Positions 45,589 to 56,531 of a stretch of 64,000 nucleotides of DNA are shown one piece after another. The number at the start of each line of letters is the position of its first letter. Position 1 is the stretch's first letter. The notes below the pieces were generated by a model. That model made no database searches and was not told where the DNA came from. It was given only the letters and a program-made list of their open reading frames with translations. This DNA comes from Gigantopelta aegis. Taxonomy: Eukaryota; Mollusca; Gastropoda; Neomphalida; Peltospiridae. The stretch spans positions 1 to 64,000 of the forward strand of contig NW_024532999.1 in NCBI RefSeq assembly GCF_016097555.1, given 5' to 3'. The position numbers and the translations under genes were made by a program.

Positions 45589-47074
45589 ATGGTTTATGCA
45601 GCCAACTGCACAACATGTTTTAGGCATCTTGGCCGTTAACTGTTGTAAATGATCGACTGAAGTTGACTAAATTCACTATCAAACCATACGTAACTAAGGA
45701 GAAGCTTCACCGTGTCACGTGATAAACAATGGCGGATAGGGCCGAAATACCCGTATGTTCGATTCCGTGATCGCGGAAAATCGGTACCCCTAATAGAGCC
45801 TATATGTAAGCATTTGATAAATTAAGAATTGTAATAAGCTTTGGGTGCCGAATTAGCGTAGGGTATACATTTGTATTTAGATGTAATTAAACGTAGGGTG
45901 CTGAATAAGCGTAGACACCAATTTTTTTTCTCACAAATTTATTTGGCACTCGAGAGTACTCAGGCACGGGTCGAGTCTAGCAAGAGTCAAGTCCGTTCAC
46001 AGGACTCTAGTACCAGTGCAAGAAAGAACACTCATTTAATATTATTTTTTTAACATCATTTTGCCATATATGCTTTCCGCTGGTTACATTATAGGGCTAT
46101 AAGACACGGAGGGAAAACAAAAGTCGAATGTGTGAAATGCAATACAATGGCATGATTTGGCATCCATGTTCAGCGCTGGAATTTAGAGGCATAATTAATG
46201 AAAGAAATGATAAATATGTTTACTATAATGAGGAACGGTGGCGTGGTACTTATTTAAAATCATTATAATGATGCAATAAACATCGTATTTTCATTAATCA
46301 TAAGTAAAACCTCATTACGGACATCGTGTGAAATATACCGGAACTATACCCATTTCCGTGAGTAACTTTATGTCAATGTCAAAAACAACATTTTTTAATT
46401 GTACAAGAATAATTTCTTGAAGTGTACCCTTATAACCAACATTTTACTGCACAAACATACAAACACACAAACTGACACAAGTATGTTTATACAGCTAATT
46501 GATATTTTCGTTGTCTTCCTGTGACATGTGATTTTAACATGCATCGTGTGTATCGCTGTCAACTCGGAGTCGGGCAGTTCAGATTCGTCATAGTTGCATT
46601 ATGTAATCCAGTGGGAAGACATTTTACAATTCAGAGGTGTTATTAGAACTAAATTGGATAGTTTTTTTTATATGGCAACACTGAATGTCAATACACAGCC
46701 TGTTGAATTAGCGGCAACACGCTTCATAGCCATTACAACGACAACAAACATAATAACACGTCATTTTATAAACTCCATGTGCTTTTTTAACAATATAAAT
46801 AGGCTATCCCACAATTCTCACTTCGGCAAAGGTTAAACAGTCGGGACAATTCGGACCGTTACATTCTCAGAAACCGAAAGTAGTCGACATTTTTCGAATG
46901 AGAAAAAAAGGCAGAGTTACTTCCCTTATGTCATTTTGACAAAACAGGATCGATTTTTTTTTTATCCTTACAAAAATGTCATTTAACAGGAGAAATTGTC
47001 TCCCGCACAGGTCATAGGAGATTTGATCAAATACCGGGAGACTCCCGCGGAATCCGGGAGGGTTGACCGGTCTG
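45589..47074. other. No gene seen; CCGGGAG hairpin
   Basis: A CACGTGAT box and ATGGCGGATAGGGCC near 45717-45740 could be a promoter and start region, but the frame soon stops. Around 47034-47066, CCGGGAGACTCCCG and CCGGGAGGG form a short GC hairpin often seen near hAT-like repeats. An 80-codon frame at 46594-46836 was not recognised. Confidence 0.35.
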
Positions 47075-47574
47075 GACTGACGTCACTTCCGGTTTTTTCC
47101 CGAAAGCTCACTGATAAATATGCATAAAACGTACTTTGATACTGATTGGTGTAATTTCCACGTTTTAAGACAATTACACCTATTTCATTGTTATGAACTT
47201 ATTTGTATATTATTTTTATATCATTTTGCTTTTAAAATGAGCTTTAATAATATTATGGCCTCGTGACATGTTTCCTTTAATGTGTGTACGTGTATTTGTT
47301 GTTTTTAATAATAATTGCAATACATTAATTATTTAAATGCTATCCAATCATCAGTTAATATTAATTAGTATTTTTTCTAAAAAATATTTTTCCTATATTT
47401 TTTTTTTTTTAACATGTATAAATCCATCGTGTTGAGGTGTATCTTTGTGCCAAATTTGAACAATCTACACCTTGGCATTAACATTCGGGCTTTGTTTTTG
47501 CCACCGGGCAACGTCCGGGCTCCGTGCTGTAAATAGGCTGACTGCATTTGGCTCGACGGATCATCGTCGGTGTA

Positions 47575-47739
47575 CTACGGTTCAAACTGATAAGGAAGTA
47601 CCCCTAACGGACTTTCTCCTTCCTCATCAATCGAGGTAGCATTAGAATAAATAGACAAATGCGACAAGTCCGAAATGTCCAAACTAACGTCTGATAAGAA
47701 TGAGCTATTTTCCGAAGAATCATTACATGCTGTCACCAT
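47575..47739 (-). pseudogene. First-exon relic resembling P2X7-like zinc-domain proteins, copy 1
   Basis: Minus-strand ATG 47739 reads MVTACNDSSENSSFLSDVSL, DISDLSHLSIYSNATSID, then GVLPYQFEP and a TAG (47577-47575). Beyond the stop the frame continues YTDDDPSSQMQSAYLQ. From memory, an acidic Ser-rich start leading to PYxFEP is typical of invertebrate proteins annotated P2X7-like (P2RX7 intracellular-domain family), whose Cys-rich domain would follow in a later exon not seen here. The same TAG is in copy 2, so it predates the duplication. No signal for a working downstream exon. Confidence 0.45.
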
Positions 47740-48180
47740 GCTAACTTACTAATGAATGAGTGGAATTCACCTGATGCTACGTCACAGGTCAGATGTGGAT
47801 CAAATCGATTGGATCAGTGTTTTTTCCCCGAGCGTTTTACAAAAAGTCACTTTATTAATAATTAGGGTTGTATTTTTGTTTTTTATGGTTAATAATGTAA
47901 TCTTTATGTATTTTTTTCATATACTGTATTAATAATGTGCCATGATTGTGGACCTTTAACTCTCGAGTACTCTAGTACAGTATTTTGGACTCGTGGAGAC
48001 CCCAGCATGAATGTACATATTATTCCATCAGGTTTGCAATACTGTCAAGCTAGAGACAGAATAATAATTACCCCTTCCACAAAAATGGGTTTGGATATAA
48101 TTTTGTATAATATGTTTTGAAAATCATGTTTTAGGAAATATCACATGGTGTTATCATGAAGATACTCTATATGAAAATTG

Positions 48181-48472
48181 GGGCGGAACGTAGCCCAGTG
48201 TTAAAGTGTTTGCTTTATGCGCGGTCTAGGATTGATTCCCGACAGTAGCCCCACAGTGCTGTTTCTCGTTCCAGCCAGTGCTCCACAAACTGGTATAACA
48301 AAGGCAGTGGTATGTACTATCCTGTCTGCTAATCGAAAAGAGTAGCCCATGAAGTGGCGACAGCGGGTTTCTTCTCTCAATATCTGTGCGGTCCTTAACC
48401 ATATGTCTGATGCGATATAACCATAAATAAAATGTGGTGAGTGCATCTTTAAATATAACATTTCCTTCTTCT
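48181..48472 (+). repeat. tRNA-derived SINE in duplication copy 1
   Basis: Head GGCGGAACGTAGCCCAGTG, B-box in TCTAGGATTGATTCCC, shortened body, tail GTGCATCTTTAAATATAACA. The body lacks the CACAGACAGG-type segment in part. Confidence 0.85.
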
Positions 48473-48522
48473 GTACGAAACTTTAAAATCTTGTCTTCAC
48501 GATATTTGTTTTTTATTTTCAG

Positions 48523-48606
48523 ATGAATCAAGAGTTCATGACCTAAATATAAGAATGGATCCAGATGATTCAATAAGTTCCAGTATGTCTGCATGTTCTT
48601 CTACAG
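48523..48606 (+). CDS. Candidate 84-bp host exon, copy 1
   Basis: Preceded by a strong acceptor (TTTTTTATTTTCAG) and followed by a donor (ACAG/GTAATA). The only open frame needs one base from an upstream exon and reads DESRVHDLNIRMDPDDSISS, then SMSACSST. Length 84 is a multiple of three with equal phases, so the exon could be skipped or repeated without a frameshift. The Ser/Asp-rich product was not recognised. Partner exons were not found in the window, so the host gene would have long introns filled with repeats. Confidence 0.5.
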
Positions 48607-48641
48607 GTAATACACTGACTGCTTCTTTTCTTTAACAAGCC

Positions 48642-48893
48642 TCGGTGGCGCAGTGACTACAGGCTGGTAGGTACAGGGTTCGCAGCCCGGTACCATCTCC
48701 AACCCACAGCGGGTTCTTAAGGGCTCAGTGGCTAAGGCCACTACACCCTCTCCTCTCTCACAAACCACTGACCAACTAACAACTATAACCCACTGTCCTG
48801 GACATCCCAGATAGCTGAGGTGTGTGCCCAGGACAGCGTGCTTGAACCTTGATCGGATATAAGCACGAAAATAAGTTGAAATAAAAATGAATG
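48642..48893 (+). repeat. Third SINE type, copy 1
   Basis: Head GCCTCGGTGGCGCAGTGAC with B-box in GGGTTCGCAGCCCGG, then a body unrelated to the other SINEs (TAAGGGCTCAGTGGCTAAGG; CTGTCCTGGACATCCCAG), and tail GCACGAAAATAAGTTGAAAT. Its head resembles that of the 25910/45201 type. Confidence 0.8.
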
Positions 48894-48935
48894 TTTTCAT
48901 TTTTTTTACCAATACTCCACGGCTTTTATATATAT

Positions 48936-49096
48936 CAGGGCTAGTTCTGGCACTCGCCAAATTTGCCACTTGCAAATTTTAAAAACAATTGGCAAAATAA
49001 TTTCAAATATTAATTTGATATTTTGTTACAAAATAACTGGGTTTCTGCAAGTTAGATAATTTGGCGAAATTTTCTGCTGCCCCAGAGCTAGCTCTA
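48936..49096 (+). mobile_element. hAT-like MITE (CAGGGCTAG family), copy 1
   Basis: Ends CAGGGCTAGTTCTGGCACTC and CCCCAGAGCTAGCTCTA are inverted; inside are TTGGCAAAAT boxes. Same family as 11174, 55693 and 62520. Confidence 0.8.
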
Positions 49097-49207
49097 TACA
49101 TACATATTCCTGCCTAACAGTGTTAATGCACATATAAAACATCCCCATGGTAGAAACAACCGCAACTCGCCGATTCAGGGGAGGTAAGTACATTAGCCGA
49201 CAATCTT

Positions 49208-49753
49208 AATTAAAATTAGCTCCACTATTACATGTGGATCTAACACCAGCCAGATGGAGCTCAAGTCCACCAATCAAAACCTTACTTGCAGATTTAAAAC
49301 TAACAACACTGCGTAGTCCCCAATGTCCAGGTAACATTTCATCTGTAAATAATAATTTAAATATTGACCAATCACACTTCGCCTTTTATAACGTTATTTG
49401 GGAGCATACAAATTCTAAAAATATCGGGCGAGTCTATTTTAGTGGCCGCAGTACAGCGAGCCATACCAATACGTACGGGGGGGTTTGGGTTATCAGTCTT
49501 CAATTTTACATTAAAAATTATTTATTATAATAAAAAAAACCCCACCTAAATCAGTCTTCAATTTTACATTACAAATTATTTATTTTATAAAATAAAACAT
49601 GTTTTAAGGCATATACCCTCAGGATAATTCGGAATGTTTTCAAATTATTTTTAAATCACTGGCAGGATTCTGCAAGTAAGGTTTTGATTGGTGGACATGA
49701 GCTCCAACTGGCTGGTGTTAGATCCACATGTAATAGTGGAGCTAATTTTAATT
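49208..49753. mobile_element. MITE with ~85-bp terminal inverted repeats, copy 1
   Basis: The left arm starts AATTAAAATTAGCTCCACTA and includes CACCAGCCAGATGGAGCTCA and CCAATCAAAACCTTACTTGC. The right arm (about 49669-49753) is its inverse with few mismatches. A 65-bp internal tandem (CAGTCTTCAATTTTACATTA at 49494 and 49552) is present. A 98-codon frame at 49234-49530 lies in it but has no family features. Confidence 0.8.
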
Positions 49754-49759
49754 AGATTG

Positions 49760-51000
49760 ATTAGCCGAGTAGGAATAAATAAGAATAAATGGATATGTTT
49801 CAGTACCGGACTGACTGATGATGATGATGATGATAACTAGTTTAACGTGCCCATATACCACTAGGGTTTCGAACACGCCCATCCCGAGTCCGACCTCCGA
49901 AAAGATCGGTGGTCCGACTCGGCATGGAGGGGGGAGGGAGAGTGAAAATGGACAGAATTTTGAAATTAGCAATTAGTAAAAAAGTTAATAGAATAAATAA
50001 AAATAATAAAAAGGTTACAAGCCAAAAATGAAAAGAATTGACTGCTCGGCCAAATATTTATATAATTTGGAGCATTTTAGAAGGACAGTCCAAAATTAAA
50101 TAAGAGAAAGAAGAGAGGATCGGACTATTTAATAATATTTTTTTAAAAGATGTAATTTTGACATAAAATTTTGAACACAGATCTAAAAGTTTAAAGTCTG
50201 ATCGATATGTCCACGCGAGTGGCCTCGTTAATGCCGTTTTGGTGCACAGCTTAAAGGGACGAGATGGGTTGCATCCCGTCAAGAAAACCCCTAGATTGAC
50301 AGTCGATAGACGTTGAAGGTGTAGTGCTGTGCTGAAATACAGATCTTCAGAAGCCGGATCCATCTGAACGAGAGAGAGTATCAGACTAGGGTATAGTCCA
50401 GTCGTCATGGGTTGGTATAGTGGTGCGGACGGGCCCGACTCCGGAGGATACGAGATGGTATCACTATAAAGCAAGGTAAAGTCTAGAAAAAGAGTAGTAG
50501 GGACCGACCCCGCTTCCTATTTCTTCTTAGAGTGGGGCGGTCAATCTTCCAGTGCTGCTAGGACAGGCTCGGACATGTAGAGACTAAACGTGAACAACCG
50601 TGGCGTTCTGCAGAATGGCCGTCATACGAGTCACGAAAAAAACAAGTCGACAGTCAGACGGAGAAATGACGTGGAGGCGAGGAATCTCGCTAAAAAAGAA
50701 TCCAACCTGGTGGTGCAGGCTGTCGAAACGAGAAGCGTTCCAGCGTTCAATCAGTTCCAATGGCCGCATATATCCCAGTAGAAAACTTCATTTCGCTGAC
50801 AAAAACAACGAAATGAAGGACCCCCAAGTCGAGCACACGAAAGCACATGCAGTGTGCACAAGCGAAACAAACACGTCTAACCGCGTGAAGCTCCAGACTG
50901 GGAATCGCCGAGTAGGGATCATGTTTGAGCGACTGCAGGAGGCAAGATTGGTTTGCACCTGATGTTAAATTTATGTGATAGAATAGAATACAGTCGATTT
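49760..51000. repeat. Unclassified dispersed repeat, copy 1
   Basis: Contains a GAT run (49818-49833), TTTAACGTGCCCATATACCA, GGGTTTCGAACACGCCCATC and a GC-richer region with frames open on both strands (50058-50474 minus; 50600-50962 plus). I recall the first motifs as a common mollusc repeat but cannot assign a class. Frames on both strands are equally preserved between copies, so no coding direction is supported. Confidence 0.5.
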
Positions 51001-51224
51001 CCATGATGATATTATTTCTAAACAGCCTTTAACAGGGGTGTCTGAAGGAATTTGATATTGGGACAGTGGAGAGGGTGGGTGTGGGAGGGGTGTTCCTCTC
51101 TTGCAGATGATGCTGCAGCTAGGATGTTCCTGCTTGAAACGTTTTCAAAGATATCTACTTTCAAGTGATATTGGCAGGATATTAAAGGCGCATACCTTAG
51201 TTTTAACGCATAAAAAGTGGACAC

Positions 51225-51582
51225 TAATAGTCTTATTCAACTTACTGTGCTAGCACAACAAATATGCTATTCAACCTGAGTCATAACTACACACTGCAAT
51301 ATTCTCTCCCTTGCCGGATATGCGCAATGCTATCCTTGCACGGGCTACCTGTAACTTCATTCTCAATTCTGCAGTCCACCTGTTAACATCTGTTAATTGT
51401 AATTTTGTGTTTGTTTTTCGGTTGAACTTGACATACGGTTGGTAGTTAGGAATTCTGTGTTGAATTTACCATGTCCAACACTAGTTCGTTGACAGCTAGC
51501 GCACGGAAAGTTTGTGCGCGAGATGGTTGTCAATTTCCTTTACGATGTAAAGACACACACGTGTTGTGTCCGGACTGTCACT
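51225..51582 (+). mobile_element. Left end of a DIRS fossil, cut by the duplication breakpoint
   Basis: Begins TAATAGTCTTATTCAACTTA and GTGCTAGCACAACAAA, identical to the left end of the copy at 57921, including the flanking GTGGACAC. Only about 358 bp are present. The shared flank shows that this is part of the duplicated block rather than a separate insertion. Confidence 0.85.
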
Positions 51583-51687
51583 CTTTAACACCAAAAACAA
51601 TTTATTTCCATATCATTCACTATCAAACAACCTAACAACCTATAAACTAATCGACTAGAAATGCATATAGACTACACATACATACGA

Positions 51688-52013
51688 GAGAAATGTTTAT
51701 TTAACGACACACTCAACGCATTTGATATACGTTTATGTGGCGTCAGACAAAACGGTTAAGGAGCATTATGACAGTGAGAAAGAAACTCGCTACCGCCACA
51801 TGGGCCACTGTTTCCGATAAGCAATTTTGATAAGCAATAAGGGACGTTTTATATGCACCATCCCATAGACAGGATAGCACATACCACAGCCTTTATACAT
51901 CAGTTGTGGTGCACAGGCTGGAACTAGACACAACCCAATGGGTCCACCATGTGGGATCGATCAGTCGACCTACCATGAGCGAACGCTTTACCTCTGAGCT
52001 ACGTCCCGCTCCA
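51688..52013 (-). repeat. tRNA-derived SINE, minus orientation
   Basis: Starts GAAATGTTTATTTAACGACA, body CATCCCATAGACAGGATAGC, and ends with the complement of GGACGTAGC and a B-box-like GATCGATC. More diverged than the others. Confidence 0.8.
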
Positions 52014-52099
52014 TATACAAAAGAAGCCTTAAGTGGGGTTGGGGGTGTGCAGAGGGTCACACCTCCACCAATCGCATGCATACCATATTCTTCTCTCTC

Positions 52100-52156
52100 T
52101 CTCCCTATAACCATATAACCATAGATTAAAATATGTTGAGTGCGTCGTTACATAAA
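52100..52156 (+). repeat. SINE tail fragment, plus orientation
   Basis: AACCATATAACCATAGATTA and GTTGAGTGCGTCGTTACATA match a SINE tail. Only the last ~55 bp are present, in the orientation opposite to the neighbour at 51688. Confidence 0.6.
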
Positions 52157-52160
52157 TGAC

Positions 52161-52242
<82 letters not shown>
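52161..52242. repeat. CT microsatellite
   Basis: Uninterrupted CT for about 82 bp, directly after the SINE tail. Confidence 0.95.
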
Positions 52243-52244
<2 letters not shown>

Positions 52245-52984
52245 TCAGCGTGCGCGCTTGTGTATTCCACAATATAATTATAATATTTGATAAAAAAAAA
52301 AATTTCAAACTGAGGTTTTGTCACTTGAACTCCCCACCTGAATCCGCGCCTGCTTCATGTTTACAGATATTTTCTTTAATATAGGTCATACTACGATTTG
52401 TGCGGATAGGGCGATAGAACCGAACATTAGTTTGAAACGCACTATAGAATGATGCTTTTGATATGCAAATGACCTTAGTTATTTATAGGAGAAATAACGT
52501 GCATTCAAAAGACAGAGATTTTTAAAAAGTGGAATTAAGTCAACTTCGTGCATTTTATATGATGATTTGTATATAAAACCTGTCGGGGTTTGGGTTTGTT
52601 TTCATGTAAATGCAAAGAAAACAAATATCGAATAGGAAATAAACGTAACATTTGCAAAAAACTTTGGGTCTAAATAATTGAACAGGATAATAGTATTTAA
52701 ATCACGTTAACACACACACGGACACACATTATTATTTCAGCCCATATCCGATATTTATTGTGTACGAATCTGAACCGATGGTTTCTCGGGCATTAACAAC
52801 ACAATATTGATCTGAAGCCCTTAACTAAGCATTAGTCAGTACCACTCACAAAGAATCTAAGACTTGCAGAGCTTACCAAAACAAAACAAAAGTGTTCGCA
52901 AAACGTTTTCCAGTATCAATTTGAGCCGTTGGTAAATGAAGAAAGACACATATTTACTTACAATGGTGATACTGGACAAGAAAC
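52243..52984. other. No gene seen
   Basis: AT-rich interval between repeats. Nothing recognised. Confidence 0.4.
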
Positions 52985-53332
52985 GGATAGCGAGCCGGAG
53001 AGTGGAGAAACCGATGGTGCCAGACCAGACCGAAAGTAACCCACAGACAAAAACTGAACCCGGATGTTAATGCCAATGTGTATACTGTTCATGTTTAGCA
53101 CAAAGATACACATCGGTATGATGTAATTAAATATGGTGGGGTTTTTTTTTGAAAATCGCATTTTTCACGTTCGGGTTGTACATAACGAAATCTGTATTCA
53201 CCGTCCGAAGAAAGAAACGTCAATTAAGTCATTAAATATGGCATATACAAACATGGGATTTGGCACGAGGAAACATCTCAGTACGATGTATTTAAATATG
53301 TAACAAAACTAAAAAAAAATTATATATATAAA

Positions 53333-53366
<34 letters not shown>

Positions 53367-53955
53367 TTTTTACATATTTAAATACATAATGCTTAGGTGT
53401 ATGTTTGTGCCAGATGTGAACAATGTACACCTCGGCATTAACATACGGGTTCTGTTTTGGTCTTCGGGTTACTTTCGGGCTTCGTTCGGCGAGGAACGTT
53501 TTCGTGACGTACTCTGCCCGAAGATGAAAAACGTTATTAAAAATTATTTTAGTTTTCTACAGTTTAAATTTTGTTGTTGTTTAAATACATTGTACTGAGA
53601 TGTTTCCTCGTACCAAATCCCATCTTTGTGTATGCCATATTTAATGACTTAATTGACGTTTTGTTCTTCGGACGGTGAATACAGATTTCGTTATGTACAG
53701 CCTGAACATGAAAAATGCAAGGGGTTTTTTTAATAGATGTTTTTCCTACATTTTTTTCGTGAAAATTGCAAGGTGTTTTTTTAATATATGTTTTTTCTAC
53801 TTTTTTTTTTTTTTACATATTTAAATACATCATACCGAGGTGTATCTTTGTGCTAAATATCAACAGTATACACATCGGCATTAACATCCGTGTTCTGTTT
53901 TTGTCTCTGGGTTACTTTCGGGCTCCAGGCTGTAAATAGGTCGACCGCTTGGTGT
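52985..53955. repeat. Large inverted repeat, arms ~320-375 bp
   Basis: Left arm 52985-53305 and right arm 53578-53955 are inverse copies: ACATAACGAAATCTGTATTC, GTCAATTAAGTCATTAAATA and GATTTGGCACGAGGAAACAT all recur inverted near 53600-53700. The outer parts carry AATGCCAATGTGTATACTG and its relatives. The spacer (53306-53577) holds a TA run, a T run and a further unit of the same family (53386-53485). Related units lie at 47414-47540 and 54520-54620. The right outer arm runs into a minus-strand frame (53853-54065) with no known family. Confidence 0.85.
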
Positions 53956-54643
53956 CCAATCTTTTCTTTTGCAATACAATACCCACGCCTTTCTTCAGAT
54001 ACAATTCTTTGGAAAACCGAAAAAAGATAATCCCGATCCATTAAACTATTTATTTTTACATCCAAAGGCAGCGCAGTACGGCATTGTTGTACTCTGAAAA
54101 GATCTTAAGCCCCTTACTCCATATATATAAATAGTTAAAAACAATGGAAGAGTACAACGTGACTGACGTCACTTCCGTTTTTTTCCGAAAGCTCACTGAT
54201 AAATAAGCATAAACCGTACTTTGATACTGATTGGTGTAATTTCTACGTTTTAAGACATTTACACTTATTTGATTGTTATGAACTTATTTGTATATTATTT
54301 TTATATCATTTTGCTTTTAAAATTAGCTTTAATAATATTATGGTCTCGTGACATGTTTCCTTTAATGTATGTACGTGTATTTGTTGTTTTTAATAATAAT
54401 TGCAATAATTATTTAAATGCTATCCAGTCATCAGTTAATATTAATTAGTATTTTTTCTAAAAAATATTTTTCCTACATTTTTTTTTTTAACATATATAAC
54501 ATATATATATATATATATATTGAGGTGTATCTTTGTGCCAAATATGAACAATGTACACCTCGGCATTAACATTCGGGCTTTGTTTTTGCTCCGTGCTGCA
54601 AATTGGCTGACTGCATTTGGCTCGACGGATCATCGTCGGTGTA

Positions 54644-54811
54644 CTACGGTTCAAACTGATAAGGAAGTACCCATAACAGATTTTTTCCTTCTTCCTCACC
54701 AATCGAGGTAGCATTAGAATAAATAAACAAATGCGACAAGTCCGAAATGTCCAAACTAACGTCTGATAAGAATGAGCTATTTTCCGAAGAATCATTACAT
54801 GCTGTCGCCAT
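54644..54811 (-). pseudogene. First-exon relic resembling P2X7-like proteins, copy 2
   Basis: ATG 54811 reads MATACNDSSENSSFLSDVSL, DISDLSHLFIYSNATSIG, one codon longer than copy 1, then LPYQFEP and the same TAG. Differences from copy 1 include V2A, S29F and a changed DEEGESPLG segment (GEEEGKNLLW). The amino-acid changes outnumber obvious silent ones, which fits loss of constraint. Confidence 0.45.
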
Positions 54812-54974
54812 GCTAACTTACTAATGAATGAGTGGAATTCACCTGATGCTACGTCACAGGTCAGATGTGGGTCAAATCGACTGGATCAGTGTTTTTTCCC
54901 CGAGTGTTTTACAAAAAGTCGCTTTATTAATAATTAGGGTGGTATTTTTGGGTTTTTAAGGTTAATAATGTAAT

Positions 54975-55224
54975 CGGTCGGTCTAGGATTGATCCCCGTC
55001 AGTGGCCCCACAGTGCTGTTTCTCGTTCCAGCCAGTGTTCCACAAACTGGTATAACAAAGGCAGTGGTATGTACTATCCTGTCTGCTAATCGAAAAGAGT
55101 AGGCCAGGAAGTGGCGACAGCGGGTTTCTTCTCTCAATATCTGTGTAGTCCTTAACCATATGTCTGATGCCATATAACCATAAATAAAATGTGTTGAGTG
55201 CGTCTTTAAATATAACATTTCCTT
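54975..55224 (+). repeat. SINE in duplication copy 2, head lost
   Basis: Starts at GGTCGGTCTAGGATTGATCC (B-box), then the same body as 48240-48472. The A-box part is deleted together with upstream DNA. Confidence 0.85.
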
Positions 55225-55279
55225 CTTCTGTACGAAAATTTTAAATCTTGTCTTCACGATATTTGTTTTTTGTTTTCAG

Positions 55280-55363
55280 ATGAATCAAGAGTTCATGACC
55301 TAAATATAAGAGTGGATCCAGATGATTCAATAAGTTCCAGTATGTCTGCATGTTCTTCTACAG
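55280..55363 (+). CDS. Candidate 84-bp host exon, copy 2
   Basis: Same exon as at 48523-48606 with the same acceptor (TTGTTTTCAG) and donor (ACAG/GTAATA). The visible coding change is Met to Val (ATG to GTG) in RMDPDDS. Frame and both splice sites are intact. If both copies belong to one transcript, the protein would carry the 28-residue segment twice. Confidence 0.5.
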
Positions 55364-55398
55364 GTAATACACTGACTGCTTCTTTTCTTTAACAAGCC

Positions 55399-55650
55399 TC
55401 GGTGGCGCAGTGACTACAGGCTGGTAGGTACAGGGTTCGCAGCCCGGTACCATCTCCAACCCACAGCGAGTTCTTAAGGGCTCAGTGGCTAAGGCCACTA
55501 CACCCTCTCCTCTCTCACAAACCACTGACCAACTAACAACTATAACCCACTGTCCTGGACATCCCAGATAGCTGAGGTGTGTGCCCAGGACAGCGTGCTT
55601 GAACCTTGATCGGATATAAGCACGAAAATAAGTTGAAATAAAAATGAATG
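55399..55650 (+). repeat. Third SINE type, copy 2
   Basis: Duplicate of the element at 48642 with one or two differences (CAGCGAGTTC for CAGCGGGTTC). Confidence 0.8.
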
Positions 55651-55692
55651 TTTTCATTTTTTTTACCAATACTCCACGGCTTTTATATATAA

Positions 55693-55872
55693 CAGGGCTA
55701 GTTCTGGCACTCGCCAAATTTGCCACTTGCAAATTTTAAAAACAATTGGCAAATGTTATTTTAAATTGGCAAAATAATTTCAAATATTAATTTGATATTT
55801 TGTTACAAAATAACTGGGTTTCTGCAAGTTAGATAATTTGGCGATATTTTCTGCTGCCCCAGAGCTAGCCCT
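55693..55872 (+). mobile_element. hAT-like MITE (CAGGGCTAG family), copy 2
   Basis: Duplicate of 48936-49096 with an extra internal AATGTTATTTTAAATTGGCA segment; ends CAGGGCTAGTTCTGG and CCAGAGCTAGCCCTA. Confidence 0.8.
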
Positions 55873-55984
55873 ATACATACATATTCCTGCCTAACAGTGT
55901 TAATGCACATATAAAACATCCCCATGGTAGAAACAACCGCAACTCGCCGATTCAGGGGAGGTAAGTACATTAGCCGACAATCTT

Positions 55985-56525
55985 AATTAAAATTAGCTCC
56001 ACTATTACATGTGGATCTAACACCAGCCAGATGGAGCTCAAGTCCACCAATCAAAACCTTACTTGCAGATTTAAAACTAACAACACTGCGTAGTCCCCAA
56101 TGTCCAGGTAACATTTCATCTGTAAATAATAATTTAAATATTGACCAATCACACTTCGCCTTTTATAACGTTATTTGGGAGCATACAAATTCTAAAAATA
56201 TCGGGCGAGTCTATTTTAGTGGCCGCAGTACAGCGAGCCATACCAATACGTACGGGGTGGGTTATCAGTCTTCAATTTTACATTAAAAATTATTTATTTA
56301 TAAAAAAAAAAACCCACCTAAATCAGTCTTCAATTTTACATTACAAATTATTTATTTTATAAAATAAAACATGTTTTAAGGCATATACCCTCAGGATAAT
56401 TCGGAATGTTTTCAAATTATTTTTAAATCACTGGCAGGATTCTGCAAGTAAGGTTTTGATTGGTGGACATGAGCTCCAACTGGCTGGTGTTAGATCCACA
56501 TGTAATAGTGGAGCTAATTTTAATT
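55985..56525. mobile_element. MITE with long terminal inverted repeats, copy 2
   Basis: Duplicate of 49208-49753 with the same arms and internal tandem; small differences near 56257-56310. Confidence 0.8.
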
Positions 56526-56531
56526 AGATTG

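Larger units (their letters stand above)
47075..51582 (+). repeat. Segmental duplication, copy 1
   Basis: Begins GACTGACGTCACTTCCGG, shared with 54160, and remains alignable to about 51582, inside the left end of a DIRS element. From 48470 onward it is nearly identical to copy 2. The first kilobase is more diverged. Relative to copy 2 it has an extra ~317 bp (47904-48220) and an extra ~80 bp (49878-49957). Contents are annotated separately. Confidence 0.95.

Noticed and set aside
50600-50962. 120-codon frame kept in both duplication copies
   Set aside because: Copies are too similar to show selection, and opposite-strand frames are equally preserved.
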